Both the position numbers and the translations under genes were made by a program. Shown piece after piece: positions 46,580 through 57,252 of a DNA stretch of 64,000 bases. The stretch is taken from the NCBI RefSeq assembly GCF_014633365.1, contig NC_068344.1:6461327-6525326 (forward strand). The letters run 5' to 3'. Source of the stretch: Diospyros lotus (taxonomy: Eukaryota > Streptophyta > Magnoliopsida > Ericales > Ebenaceae). Within the stretch, counting starts at the first letter, position 1. Each line of letters starts with the position of its first letter. The notes under the pieces were generated by a model. The model saw only the letters and a program-made list of their open reading frames with translations. It was not told where the DNA came from and did not search any database.

Positions 46580-46900
46580 AAGGAGGGCAGAAAGAGACTC
46601 TACGGTGATAGTGATATCAATGCCTTTGACAAAAGTGTGGCCAAGGTCGTCAAGATTGCTATAGAATGTGCGAACGAGAAATTGGTATACGGGACAGATA
46701 AGGGTAAGAAGAGACTGCCATGGACGGTCTATGAAGAACCAATTGCAAAAGATAAGACAGTGAGCATCAAAGAAATCATGGTTTACCTTTTTTCTGTGGA
46801 TGACGGTTCATTTTTGAAAGGATTTTGCGAAGTTTGCTTCAAGGTGGAAATTTGGAAAGTAGAGCGTTTGAGAGACTGGTGGAGGAGGTGAAGGTGAAAA

Positions 46901-47719
46901 GGCTCAAGAAAGGAATGAGGGTCAGGATCGTTTACGGGTTAACATGGTGTTGTAGGGTAGAGGGCCGACCTTGAGAAGAAAATGGGTCGACCTTGTGAAA
47001 AGGGACGGGTCAACCTTGAAGAGTTCTGGGGGTCGACCTTCAATGTATAGAAAAGATCAGAACAGGGGCCGTAAATAAGGGAAATGGTGGGGGTTGAAGG
47101 TGACACAATGGAGATGAGACACACACATACAGACGCAAGAGAAATTTATTAGGTTCATGAATGAAATAAAACCCTAACGTAAATTGAAAAGAAACGAAAA
47201 CAAGAACAAACACAAAAATAGAAAAAAAATGAAACAAAAATGAAAATGAAATGGAGCTCACCGTGAAGTCGAATGAGGGAGACTTGGGACACTGAGAAAG
47301 AAAACAAACGAACAAGAGGGTTTCAAAGAGAAGGGTTAGATACGAGATACACGAAAGAACAACGAATAACCAAAAAAAATGAAAAAAAAAAAAGACTCAT
47401 CATGAATTTTATTGGCAAGACGATAGAGAGGCGGCGATGAACGAGGCAAATGCCAAAGATGAAGAGATTTGAGGGAGAGGGGTGCTGAGAGGGTTCGAAT
47501 CAGAGAGAAGTGATGAGGGTTTTGAAGTAAGGATAAAGGCCGACAGTCGAGCTAAAAGGCGCGGACAAGACAACCGAAGGTCGACCTTTACTAGGTCAAC
47601 CTTTTAAGCGAAGAAGGGTCGACCTTATCTGGGTTGGCCTTTTAAATTGGAGAGGTCAACTTTTTTTAAGAACGGAAACAAAATTTACACAAAAAAATTT
47701 CCCATTTCAATATTCTAAG
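46901..47719 (-). other. Spacer between RNase H and third ORF of the SIRE-like element, with GTCGACC clusters
   Basis: Two clusters of GGTCGACCTT/GGTCAACCTT-like motifs occur, at about 46960-47040 and 47578-47660. The middle is an A-rich, gag-free stretch. No coding region is recognised and the short ORFs here are not called. Confidence 0.5.
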
Positions 47720-48603
47720 CTACCCAAAGGGATTTATTATCCCTAATTCCCTTATAATATAATTAAATCGATTCTCTAGAAGGGGTTTTATAAAAATGTT
47801 GGCTAATTGCAAATCAATTGGGACAAATTCGAGAGATATTTCTTGGTTTTGAAAATGGTCCCTGAGAAAGTGATACCTTACTTCTATGTGTTTTGTTCTA
47901 GAGTGTAACACCGGATTCTTTGAAAGATTAATAGCACTTGTGTTATCACACTTGATGGGGGTTTGCTTGAAATTAATTCCAAAGTCAATTAATTCTTGGT
48001 GAATCCAAAGGACTTGACCACAACAACTTCTGGCGGCTATATATTCGGCTTCGACGATTGATAATGCTACAAATTTTTGTTTCTTGGAGAACCATGAGAT
48101 CAGTTTGTTTCCTAACAATTGACAAGTTCCAAAAGTGCTCTTTCGATCTACTTTGCAACCGAAAAAATCCACATCGGAGTATCCTATAAGTTCAAAGTCA
48201 TCTCCAATGGGATGCCATAGACCTAAATCTTGAGTTCTTATTAAATACCTAAAAATCCTCTTAACGGCCAAAACATGAGACTCTTTAGGGTTCAACTGGA
48301 AATGAGCGCATATATATACACTAAATATGATATCCGACTACTTGCCATTAGGTATAATAAAGAACCTATCATGTTCCTATAGAGCTTTTAATCCCCATTA
48401 ATGCCTTGATCATCTTTATCTAATTTTATGGATGTGTTCATTAGTATACCTATTGCTTTAGCATTTTTCATTCCAAACTTCTTTAACATTTCTCTTAGAT
48501 ATTTAGCTTTTTATACACAAAAATTTCTTCTTTAGTTTGTTTGACTTAGAGGCCTAGAAAGTATGTGAGTTCTCTCATGAGGCTTATTTCAAATTCACTA
48601 GTC
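47720..48603 (-). pseudogene. pol: Copia reverse transcriptase C-terminus and RNase H
   Basis: The RNase H domain is open for 191 codons: NPKESHVLAVKRIFRYLIRT, GYSDVDFFGCKVDRKSTFG, LISWFSKKQKFVALSIVEAE, the CDNTSAINLSKNPVLHSRTKHI motif, and an end at LGIINPFG. Before it (48296-48603) lies the RT tail, recognised by degenerate KLDKDDQGIN, YRNMIGSLLYLMAS segments with stops. The RTE LINE at 48620 splits this domain from the RT active-site half at 51929. Confidence 0.85.
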
Positions 48604-48743
48604 ATTAAATTTATAAAGTAACTTCACCTGGGGATGTTATCCACTACCGGTCCCAAGCCCGGATAAAGGAGAAGGGTTGTGTTAGGTAACCGAAAGCCAA
48701 CATAAAACTTAGTCGGATCCAAAACATAAACTCTAGACAAATT

Positions 48744-49592
48744 ATGAAAAATCATTTGGGCGTGGGCGTAACCTTTCATAGCAACGCGCTACACTGCCTG
48801 CGTGTAGTGTCAAGTGAGTTAGGGCCGCTGCATCGACGCCCGGATGTAGTGACAAATGAGCAAGGGTCCCCGCATTTTCTTGGACGGATGTGGGTAAAGA
48901 AGCTAGTCCAAAATCAAAATCAAAACCAAAATCAAAATCAAAATCAAAAACAAAATCAAATTCAAAGTCAAGGCCAAAAACAAAATCAAATTCAAAGTCA
49001 ATGCTAAAAACAAAATCATAGATTAAGGATTGGGTCATGGAACATAGGAACATTAACAGGCAAAGCTATGGAAGTGGTAGATGTGATGATTAGGAGAAAA
49101 ATTAATATTATGTGCCTTCAAGAGATGAGATGGGTAGGGAAAAAAGAAAAAACTTTATCAAAAACTGGATATAAAATATGGTACACAAGAAATGATCGAG
49201 CAAAAAATGGAGTGGGGATTATTATGTTTAAAAGCTTAGTAGATGAGGTAGTGGATGTAAAAAGAATAGAGGACAGGATTATTATGGTGAAGGTTAGTCT
49301 AGGAAGAATGACTATGAATATCTTTAGTACATATGCACCACAAGCGGGGTTAGGTGATGAGATAAAAGGAAAATTCTGGGAGGACCTAGAGCGACTCATA
49401 CAAATGATACCAAGAGGAGAGAAAGTGATTATAGGAGGTGATTTAAATGGGCACATGGGTAGAGACAAAAAAGGCTATAGAGAGGTACATGGAGGGTATG
49501 GATTCGGGGAAATTAATAATGAGAGTAAGTATATTCTAGATTTTGCTATGGCATATGGGCTCATCATAACCAATACTAGGTTCAAAAAATAA
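48744..49592 (+). pseudogene. RTE LINE endonuclease domain (N-terminal half of ORF)
   Basis: APE-type endonuclease that nicks target DNA. GSWNIGTLTGKAMEVVD (about 49032-49080) starts the domain. CLQEMRWVGKKEK holds the catalytic glutamate, IFSTYAPQAGLGDE follows, and IIGGDLNGHMGR holds the Asp/Asn pair. A TAA at 49005-49007 and a stop at 49590-49592 break the frame. Upstream, a (CAAAAT)n-like array (about 48907-49015) is read as Gln/Asn repeats. Confidence 0.85.
48905..49018 (+). repeat. (AAAATC)n-like simple repeat within the LINE
   Basis: About 17 imperfect hexamers (caaaat, caaaac, caaatt, caaagt), placed just before the endonuclease domain. Confidence 0.85.
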
Positions 49593-49691
49593 AACGAACA
49601 CTTAATCACATATAAAAATATCACATCAAGCACCCAAATAGATTACTTCCTCATGAGACAAGAGGATCGATAATGTTGTAGGAATTGTAAG

Positions 49692-51720
49692 GTGATACTG
49701 GGAGAGTGTTTGACTACTCAAGATAGACTTCTAGTACTTGACGTCCAAGTAAGAAATTGGAAGAGAAAAAATCACATAAAACAAAATCCAAAAATCAGGT
49801 GGTGGGATTTAAAAGGGGAGAAACAACTAATCTTCATAGAAACATCAAGGGGTAGAAAGGAATGGAATGGAGAAGGACAAACAAACCAAATGTGGAAAGA
49901 AATGGCTAACGCCTTGAGAAGCACGGCAAAGGTAGTCCTTTGAGAGACAAATGGTAGAGCCCCTAACCTTAAGGAGTCTTGGTGGTGGAATGAAGAGGTA
50001 CAATTGAAAATTAAAAATAAGAAAACTTGCTATAAGACTGTATATTAATGCAACAATGAAGAAAATCAAAAAAATTATAAAGAAGCAAAAAATGCAGCAA
50101 AAAGAGCTGTTAGTGAAGCAAGGTCAAAAGCATATGAGAATCTATATAAACGACTTGATACAAAAGATGGAGAAAGGGATATATATAAATTAGCTAAAGC
50201 TAGAGAAAGAAAAACACGGATTTAAATCAAGTGAAATGCATAAAAGATTAAAATCAAAATGTATTAGTGAATGAGGGAGCAATTAAGGAGAGATGGAAGG
50301 AGTATTTCACAAAATTATTCAATGATGGTGGCAACACAAGAGTTAGTTTGGGACATCTTAGTAACTCCGAAGGGAACGTGAGTTATACATTTTATCGACG
50401 CATAAGTTCAAATGAAATAAGGCAAGCATTAAAAAAGATGAAAAATCATAAGGTGGTGGGACCAGATAATATACCAATAGAAGCATGAAAATGCATGGGA
50501 GAAGAGGGCATCTCCTAGCTAACGCAATTATTTAACGCGATCCTTAAATCAAAAAAGATGCTAGATGAGTGGAGGAAGAGTACTTTGGTTCCTATATACA
50601 AGAAGAAAGGAGATGTTCAAAACTGTGAAAATTACAAAGGAATTAAGTTAATAAGCCATACCATGAAACTCTGGGAGAGAGTAATAGAGCAGAGGCTCAG
50701 AAAAGAAACAAAGGTCTCAGAAAATCAGTTTGGTTTCATGCCTGGTAGGTCAACAATGGAAGCTATATACCTACTGAGGCGCCTAATAGAAAGGTATCGG
50801 GATCATCAGAAGGACCTACATATGGTGTTTATAGATCTAAAAAAGGCCTATGATAGGGTCCCTAAAGAAGTATTATGGAGGGTTTTAGAGAAGAAATGAG
50901 TCAGAATAGCCTATATACAAGCCCTTAAGGACATGTATCATGGTGTAGAGACAAGGGTCAGAACATGCGGAGGGGATACTGAACCGTTTACAATTACAAT
51001 AGGACTACATCAAGGTTCTGAACTAAGTTCATACTTATTTGCTCTAGTAATGGATGAACTCACTAAAGATATTCAGACAAAGGTGCCATGGTGTATGTTA
51101 TTTGCAGACGATATAGTGTTGGTGGATGAAACAAAAGAAGGAGTGAACACTAAGCTTGAGTTGTGGAGAAACAATTTAGAATCTAAGGGATTTAAATTAA
51201 ATAGAAAGAAAACATAATATATGGAATGTAAATTTAGTAAGAATGCAAGAGTGGATGATGTTATAATAAAATTGGAAGACCAAATCTTACAAAGAAAAGA
51301 CCATTTTTGATATTTAGGATCAGTGATTCAAAAAGATGGAGAAATTCACGAGGATGTCGCACATAGAATTAAGGCAGGTTGGCTAAAATGGAGAAATGCA
51401 TCGAGGGTGTTATGTGATGGTAAAATCCCATTAAAACTGAAAGGAAAATTCTATAGGACAACTATAAGATCAGTCTTGCTGTATGGCTCAAAATGTTGGG
51501 CAGTCAAATACAAGCATGAGCAAAAAACGAGTGTAGTGGAGATGAGGATGTTAAGATGGATGTGCGGCCATACAAGAAAGATAAAATTATAAATGAAGTT
51601 ATTCGTAATAAGATAGGAGTAGTGCCAATCGAGAAGAAGATGAGAGAGACTAGACTAAGATGGTTTGGTCATGTGAGAAGGAGACCAAGAGACACTCATG
51701 TGAGGAGAGTTGATGAAATG
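49692..51720 (+). pseudogene. RTE LINE reverse transcriptase domain
   Basis: After a linker with stops and a frameshift between 49943 and 50267, the RT frame reads as follows: [79 protein letters not shown] (motif A), GLHQGSELSSYLFALVMDEL (motif B), and the catalytic FADDIVLVDET (motif C). The post-RT tail includes [12 protein letters not shown] and [11 protein letters not shown]. Single in-frame stops lie at about 50487, 50897 and 51215, so the domain is nearly complete but inactive as written. Confidence 0.9.
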
Positions 51721-51928
51721 GAATAATTAGTCAAAAAAAGAGGTAGAGGCAGACCCAAGAAGACTTTGGGAGAGACATTAAAGTTTGATATGAAGTGTAT
51801 GGATCTAAATGAAGATATGATAAAAGACAGAAATACATGGAAGTCTAGAATTCATGTAGCCGACCCCACATAGTGAGATAAAGGCTGGATATATTGTTGT
51901 TGTTGTTGTTGTATTAAATTTATAAAGT

Positions 51929-52600
51929 CTTTACATAGCTTCTCACTCGTACCTCCAAACACTATATCATCTGCATAGACTTGAATAATTAAGATGCTTG
52001 ATCCCTCATTTTTTATGAAAGAGTGTTGTATCTACTTTTCCTCTTGGAAAACCTTTCTCAATAAGAAATTTACTCAATCTTTCGTACCACTCCCTAGGGG
52101 CTTGTTTGAGACCATATAATGTTTTTCTTAACTTATACACATGGTACTCTAGGTGAGGGTCCTCAAACTCGAGGGTTTGACCTACATACACTTCTTCATT
52201 TATATAACCATTTAGAAATGTGCTCTTCACATCCATTTAATATAGCATAAAGTTCATATGAGAGGCAAAATCTAGGAGCATTCTAATTGCTTCTAACCTA
52301 GATACAGGAGCATATGACTCTTCAAAATCAATTCCTTCCTCTTAACAATATCCTTTAGCTACGAGTCTTGTTTTATTTCTAGTTATGTTCCGGTTCTCAT
52401 CTAGTTTATTTTTAAGGACCCATTTTGTTCCAATTATAGATTTAACCTTGGGTCTAGGAACTAACTCCCATACTTGATTTCTTTTGAACTGATCTAATTC
52501 TTCTGGCATGGCCTTGATCCAAAATTCATTTTCTAAGGCTTGATTTACGTAAGTTGACTCAACTTTTGATATGAAGCCCATATTGTTACAATATTAATGC
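51929..52600 (-). pseudogene. pol: Copia reverse transcriptase N-terminal half
   Basis: Recognised by FWIKAMPEELDQFKRNQVWE, GTKWVLKNKLDENRNITRNK, MDVKSTFLNGYINEEVYV, LRKTLYGLKQAPREWYERLS and VDTTLFHKK. The YVDD-bearing segment (about 51935-51990, read 'VYADDIVFG'-like) lies next to the LINE insertion. Stops occur near 52236 and 52342. Confidence 0.85.
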
Positions 52601-53480
52601 AGGGACACCCTAGTCATTATTCCTTGGCTTGGAACCCCTAGGATTTGATCTATGGGGTGGCTTGCTGCATGTTTGAACCTTTTAGGAAGTCTATCTAGGT
52701 CTTCCTTTTCTAAAGGTTGTTCTTGGGCTTTAAATGGAGAGTTTGGAGACTCATCCTTAGTTTCTTCTTGAATGTTCAACTTCTCCATTTCCTTAGATGG
52801 ATCTATGGATATTACCTCTTCATCTTCATTTTTTATTTTTGTTTCAATATGCTCATTGAATTTCACATGAATTGATTCTTTTAAAGTATTTGTTCTAATG
52901 TTGTATACTCTATAGGCCTTGCTTGTGTTTGAATATCTAAGAAATATACCTTGCTCGCTTTTAGCTTGGAATTTTCCTACACTATCCTTCGTATTCAAGA
53001 TATAACATTTATATCCAAAGGCTCTAAAATAAGATACGTTGGGCTTTTTATTATAATATAACTCAAAAGGCGCCTTCTTGATGCCTTACCTTAAATTAAA
53101 CCTATTTAGAATATAACATGTGGTATTAACTGCTTCCGCCCAAAAATAGGTAGGCAAGTTATTTTCCAAAAGCATGATCCTAACCATTTCTTGAAGAGTT
53201 CTATTTCTCCTTTCAACAACACCATTTTGTTGTAGAGAATTGATGAAGAATTTCATTCTCTTCACAAAACTCCATAAAGTACTTATTCTCAAATTCTCCA
53301 CCATGATCGCTTCTTATAGAGATAATCTTATCATCTAGTTCTCTTTGGATTCTCTTGGCTAGCTTAACAAAATTTTGAAAGCATTCATCCATAAATGACA
53401 AAAACATGACCCATGTAAGCCTAGAAAAGTCATCCACTACAACATATGCATAATATTTTTCACCCATACTCCTAGTTTGT
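52594..53480 (-). pseudogene. pol: Copia integrase core and C-terminal linker
   Basis: DD(35)E integrase: YYAYVVVDDFSRLTWVMFL (first Asp pair), ISIRSDHGGEFENKYFMEFC (second Asp), and QNGVVERRNRTLQEM with the catalytic Glu. It then has FWAEAVNTTCYILNRFNLR and the variable tail (GIFLRYSNTSKAYRVYNI; IDQILGVPSQGIMTR). One frameshift near 53220-53300 and a stop near 53080 break it. A TAG (LFG-stop-TQTR) lies near 53480. Confidence 0.85.
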
Positions 53481-53593
53481 GTCTATCCAAATAGGTCCAT
53501 GTGCAAGAGTTGTAAAGGTTACTAGTTCATATTTCATTCTTAGATTTAAAAGATGCCCCAGTTTGCTTTCCTTAACAACAAATTGAAGGATCA

Positions 53594-55092
53594 TTAACGA
53601 GGAAACATAGCATGCAACGGAAGCGGTTTAAAATCAAAACCGTTCCTCGTATTGATTAGAATCTAAGAGACTTACTTTTACGGCGAATTACCGGTCGGAA
53701 TGGGGCGATAGGGGCAGGATGCGCAGTAGCTTCTTCGCATGGTGGAGACGACGGCTGTCCTGCTATCCTTCGGCTCCTTCGTATCAAAACTTCGAGACTC
53801 TCTTTCAATCTTCCGAAATATGACTCGAACTCGTGGCCTCTCTTCGGTGAAGAAGAGCAAAAACGACCTTAGATGAAAAACAAGCAAAGAGAGATATATA
53901 TAGGGAGAACCCTAGGGTTAAAACCCTAGTGGGCCAAACCCTAATGGGCCAAGATCATTTAATTAATTTTCTAATTGGGTTAGCCCAATTAATTAATTAA
54001 AAACCCTAATGAACTATTATTTTATTCTAGCCCAATTAATTATGGACCATTCTGAATAAAATAATTCTCTCTCAATGTAATTCATCCAACAAGCCAAATG
54101 TATTAAAAAATACATGAGTTACATCGAGCTACCCCGGGGACCAAAAGACAAATTATTCACGGCTACTAAAATGACCAAAATATCCTTGCTACCTAGTAGC
54201 TATATTTTGTCATTCTAAGTGTTCCAACTATCACCATATGGTAACACTGACCCCACGAATAATTTTGCATATGCCATGTCTTTGACCTACTAGTGTAATG
54301 ACAAAAATACCCCTCTGCGTAACACCCATCATTTAGAAAGGAATAATGTACCAACACCTCTCTAAATGATTTCTACCATCCTTAGATCACTAGTCTAATA
54401 ATCCGTGACTACTCGAATGTACTTGCTTATCACTAGGAGCTACCCAGAAGCACACACTCTTAAGTCACGTTCCCAGGGCCCTGGATTATTTGATTATTCT
54501 TGGACAATCACAAGGGGGTGAATCACAGAAACTATCTTGTATTAGTCTGTCTTAGCTAATTAGAAACCATACTCCCAACTCAAAAGGATATTGATCTTTG
54601 ATAGACCTCACCTACAATGAATCTAAGAATATAGCTCTAGGTTCACTAGACTACCAACTAATACTCAAGTATTAGAGTACTCGTCCACGTAGTAGCAGTG
54701 ATAGACTAGCTCCATGATAATTAGTACTTTGTCATTAGCTTCTATCACAGGTCCACTCTACGCATTCCAAATGCGCTTGTACAATTAGAGTAAACGGACT
54801 GTTTACTGGCTAAGGCAAGCCATCCTCCATTAGGATCTATTGCACAATGATCTTATCATGATAGAATGCCCAGTTCTATCAAAAGATCAAGAGTAATGTT
54901 TTTCTTGCTTATTAAGTACCCATGATTCATGCCTAACTGAAGAACAACCCATCACATGAATCACTTACTTAATAGCATGGACACTTTTTCCAACAATTAA
55001 ATGCAAATAATATATGTGCCATGAACTGAATAAAACAAACATCATTACCATAAATTAAACAAAACATGTCTTTAGGGCATACATTTCTAACA
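53594..55092 (-). repeat. Solo Ty1/copia LTR in the SIRE-like pol, duplication CAAAT
   Basis: 1499 bp. On the minus strand it begins TGTTAGAAATGTATGCCC at 55092 and ends at 53594. CAAAT lies at 53589-53593 and 55093-55097. It separates the GAG-pre-integrase HxxxH/CxxC finger from the integrase core. No coding sequence is seen inside. Confidence 0.9.
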
Positions 55093-55637
55093 CAAATATC
55101 ACAAAAGATTTCTTCATCAAATTTCAACTTGGGAAGCCCTAAGACTAAGTCTTTATTAGAGATTTTCCTAATTAGATCGGGATTAACGTGACCTACTCTT
55201 CTATGACATAAGAGAATGTCTTCATTTTTTACCATTAGGCATTTTGCATTAATTTCCTCAATATCAGCAATGTAGATATTTCCTTTCCTTTTAGCACAAA
55301 TAATAATAGAATTATGACTATCAACAATGAGACAATGCTTTTGTCTAAAGATAACTTCATAACCATCATCGCAAAATTGGCTAATGTTAAGTAGATTATG
55401 CTTTAAACCATCTACTAATAAAACATTTCTAATTGTGGTGAGATGGGATTAACCAACTATGCCAATACCAACCACCTTACCTTTAGCATTATCTCCAAAA
55501 GTGATAAATCCACCATCCTTGGGAGTGAGATCTAAGAATAGACCTCTCTCACCGGTCATGTGCCATGAGCATCCACTATCCATATACCACTTGTTGCCCA
55601 TTGTAGTCCTCACGTACAACTGCATATATAAAATCAC
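55093..55637 (-). pseudogene. Copia protease and GAG-pre-integrase zinc finger
   Basis: The protease active site is NKWYMDSGCSWHMTGERGLF (DSG intact), followed by FGDNAKGKVVGIGIVG and a stop. The finger reads LLCHRRVGHVNPDLIRKISN with EEIFCDIC (55093-55235). The solo LTR joins right after CDIC. Confidence 0.85.
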
Positions 55638-57194
55638 ATCTTAGTTTTGGGCACCCATCTAGAGACGGGTCCCTTGTACCTTCATCAAAATTAAATGGTT
55701 GAACTACTTTTGATGTGATTGCATGACATACATTAACAACTTTAGGAATTTCATGGTCTAAGGCTCTCATAGTTTTGACTACCCCTTTGGGTATCCACAT
55801 TTGAACTTCTCTAATCTTCCTAGGTTGAGGTTGCCACCTAGGTTGTTTCCATTCTCTTCTTGGTGCCTTATATCTTGGTCTAGGTTTTGCATTCTTCTTT
55901 GAAATTAATGAGGCTAAAGATTTTTCAATTACATTCTTCTCTATTAATAATTTGCTATTTTGAAACTTTAGTAATTGGTTTTCTTCTTGTAACTTGATTG
56001 ATTGCTCCTTTATTTTATTAAAAATTTCTTTCTTCAATTCTTGTGATTTTTCTTCTAACTTCTTTATTTCACTCCTTAATTTTTCATTTTCTTCTTTATG
56101 AGATTTCTTTGTATTTTTCAATTCCTTCTTGATAGATTGATATTCTTTGTATAGTTGTTTATATGCTTCTTGTAACTCTTCCAATTCCATGTTATCTTCC
56201 TCTTCTTCATCATATGTGCTTGTTCCTCTTTGGATTTGGACGACCCACTTGTGGCATCCTCATCCCATGCCGCAAAGGCTTGATTCTTTGGTTTCCTAAA
56301 TCTTTTCCTTTCTCCTTTCTTTTCTACTCTCTTTTCCTTCTTATCTTTCTTCTCTTTCGGACAGTCATATTGCATATGCTCAATCTTTTTACATTTTTAG
56401 CATATTGGTGGCACTCTCCTACGTTCCATTCCTTTATTTTTCATAAGTCTAGCAAGAGTTCTAGTTAGAAGGGCAGTTTCATCATCTTCTTCTTCTTCAC
56501 TAGTTTTCGTTTCTTCATTTGCTTTTAATACTTAATTTTTCTTTCCCTTAGTATCATCATTTGTTTTGTTTAATATCAACTCATGAGTTAAAAGTGTTCC
56601 TATTAATTCTTCAATTTTTAATACCTTCAAGTTCTTGGCTTGCGAGATTGCAGTCACTAATGGTTGCCAATCCAATAATAGAGATCCTAGAATTTTCTTA
56701 ACTTCATCCTCTTCCAACATTATCTTTCCTAGCATATTAAGATTGTTTATGATCTTTTGGAACCTACCATTCATATCACTAATGTTTTCATTTTAAAGTA
56801 ATTTAAATTCCTCATATTGTGACATTAGAAGATTTATTTTTGTATCTTTCACTTGATCGGTTCCTTCATATACAACTTCTAATTTACTCCATATTTCATG
56901 AGATGTAGAACATTTAGAAAGTTTTTCACATTCACTAGGAAGTATTAAACAAAAGATTGTGTATTTTTCTTTGTGATCCATTTGGTGTTTCCTAATGTTT
57001 TTTTCAGTCCACTCTACTTCTTTGGTTGAGGTTCTTGTAAATCCATCTCTAACTATTTTTCACAATTGATAGTCTACCAAAAACAAATAGGATTCCATTC
57101 TCATCTTCCAATAAGTGTAACTTGTGCCATTAAAGAATGGTGGCCTAGAGGGTGATGAACCTTTGGTTATGGGTTGGTTTGAGAATGAGGCCAT
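55576..57194 (-). pseudogene. gag: Copia gag (UBN2-type) with coiled coil, SIRE-like
   Basis: The ATG at 57194 (MASFSNQPITKGSSPSRPPF) is followed by the UBN2 fold: LPSECEKLSKCSTSHEIWSK, MSQYEEFKLL, and EDEVKKILGSLLLDWQPLVT. The zinc knuckle is reduced to KCKKIEHMQYDC; the cysteine before it is a stop. A Lys-rich region and a long charged coiled coil (about 55950-56190, ELEELQEAYKQLYKEYQSIK onwards) lead into the protease. Gags of this lineage typically have such a coiled coil. Stops occur near 56791, 56531 and 56398. Confidence 0.85.
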
Positions 57195-57211
57195 TATTGG
57201 ATCTCTTCTAA

Positions 57212-57252
57212 TGTCAGGGCCCGCTTCCGGATACACTCACTAGCATAGAACA
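57212..57252 (-). repeat. Tip of a chromovirus-type LTR (41 bp visible before the next insertion)
   Basis: TGTCAGGGCCCGCTTCCGG matches the tip at 21278. It is inserted 17 bp upstream of the SIRE gag ATG, with a predicted duplication TCTAA (57207-57211). It is itself interrupted at GAACA by the following element, so its remainder lies beyond the window. Confidence 0.65.

Larger units (their letters stand above)
43284..46900 (-). pseudogene. Third ORF of the SIRE-like element (plant retroelement 'putative plant transposon protein' domain), split
   Basis: The N-terminal part (46585-46900) reads RPWQSLLTLICPVYQFLVRT, then FYSNLDDLGHTFVKGIDITI. After the solo LTR the frame continues LDLRLTHNVFSHIILSPHGN, FTPFEARLLWALMNGPINIC and GTPLPYNHLLTHIFFSLNIS, followed by a Pro/Ser-rich tail (about 43284-43400). 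This layout matches the domain often found in extra ORFs downstream of pol, sometimes labelled envelope-like. No signal peptide or membrane segment is visible in what remains, so an envelope role is not supported here. Stops lie near 43745 and 43820. Confidence 0.65.
48620..51912 (+). mobile_element. Plant RTE-type non-LTR retrotransposon (LINE), near full length, 16 bp target duplication
   Basis: ATTAAATTTATAAAGT flanks it at 48604-48619 and 51913-51928. The 5' region has the RTE-like 'ccactaccggtcccaagcccggataaagg' block and the 3' end has 'gccgaccccacatagtgagataaaggc' followed by a (TTG)n tail. It encodes an apurinic-type endonuclease followed by RT in a single ORF. Its length of 3293 bp is normal for plant RTE elements. 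Confidence 0.95.
41450..57211 (-). mobile_element. SIRE/Maximus-like Ty1/copia element with an extra ORF, minus strand, heavily interrupted
   Basis: On the minus strand the order is gag (57194), protease, integrase, RT, RNase H, third ORF, polypurine tract, 3' LTR. The 5' LTR is displaced beyond the window by insertion at 57212. The gene order, the MTGERGLFLDL protease context and the extra downstream ORF fit the SIRE/Maximus lineage. Internal insertions: solo gypsy LTR (43883-46579), RTE LINE (48620-51912) and solo copia LTR (53594-55092). Confidence 0.85.

Noticed and set aside
46520..46891. 123-codon + strand ORF
   Set aside because: It starts inside the solo LTR and is antisense to the N-terminal half of the SIRE third ORF.
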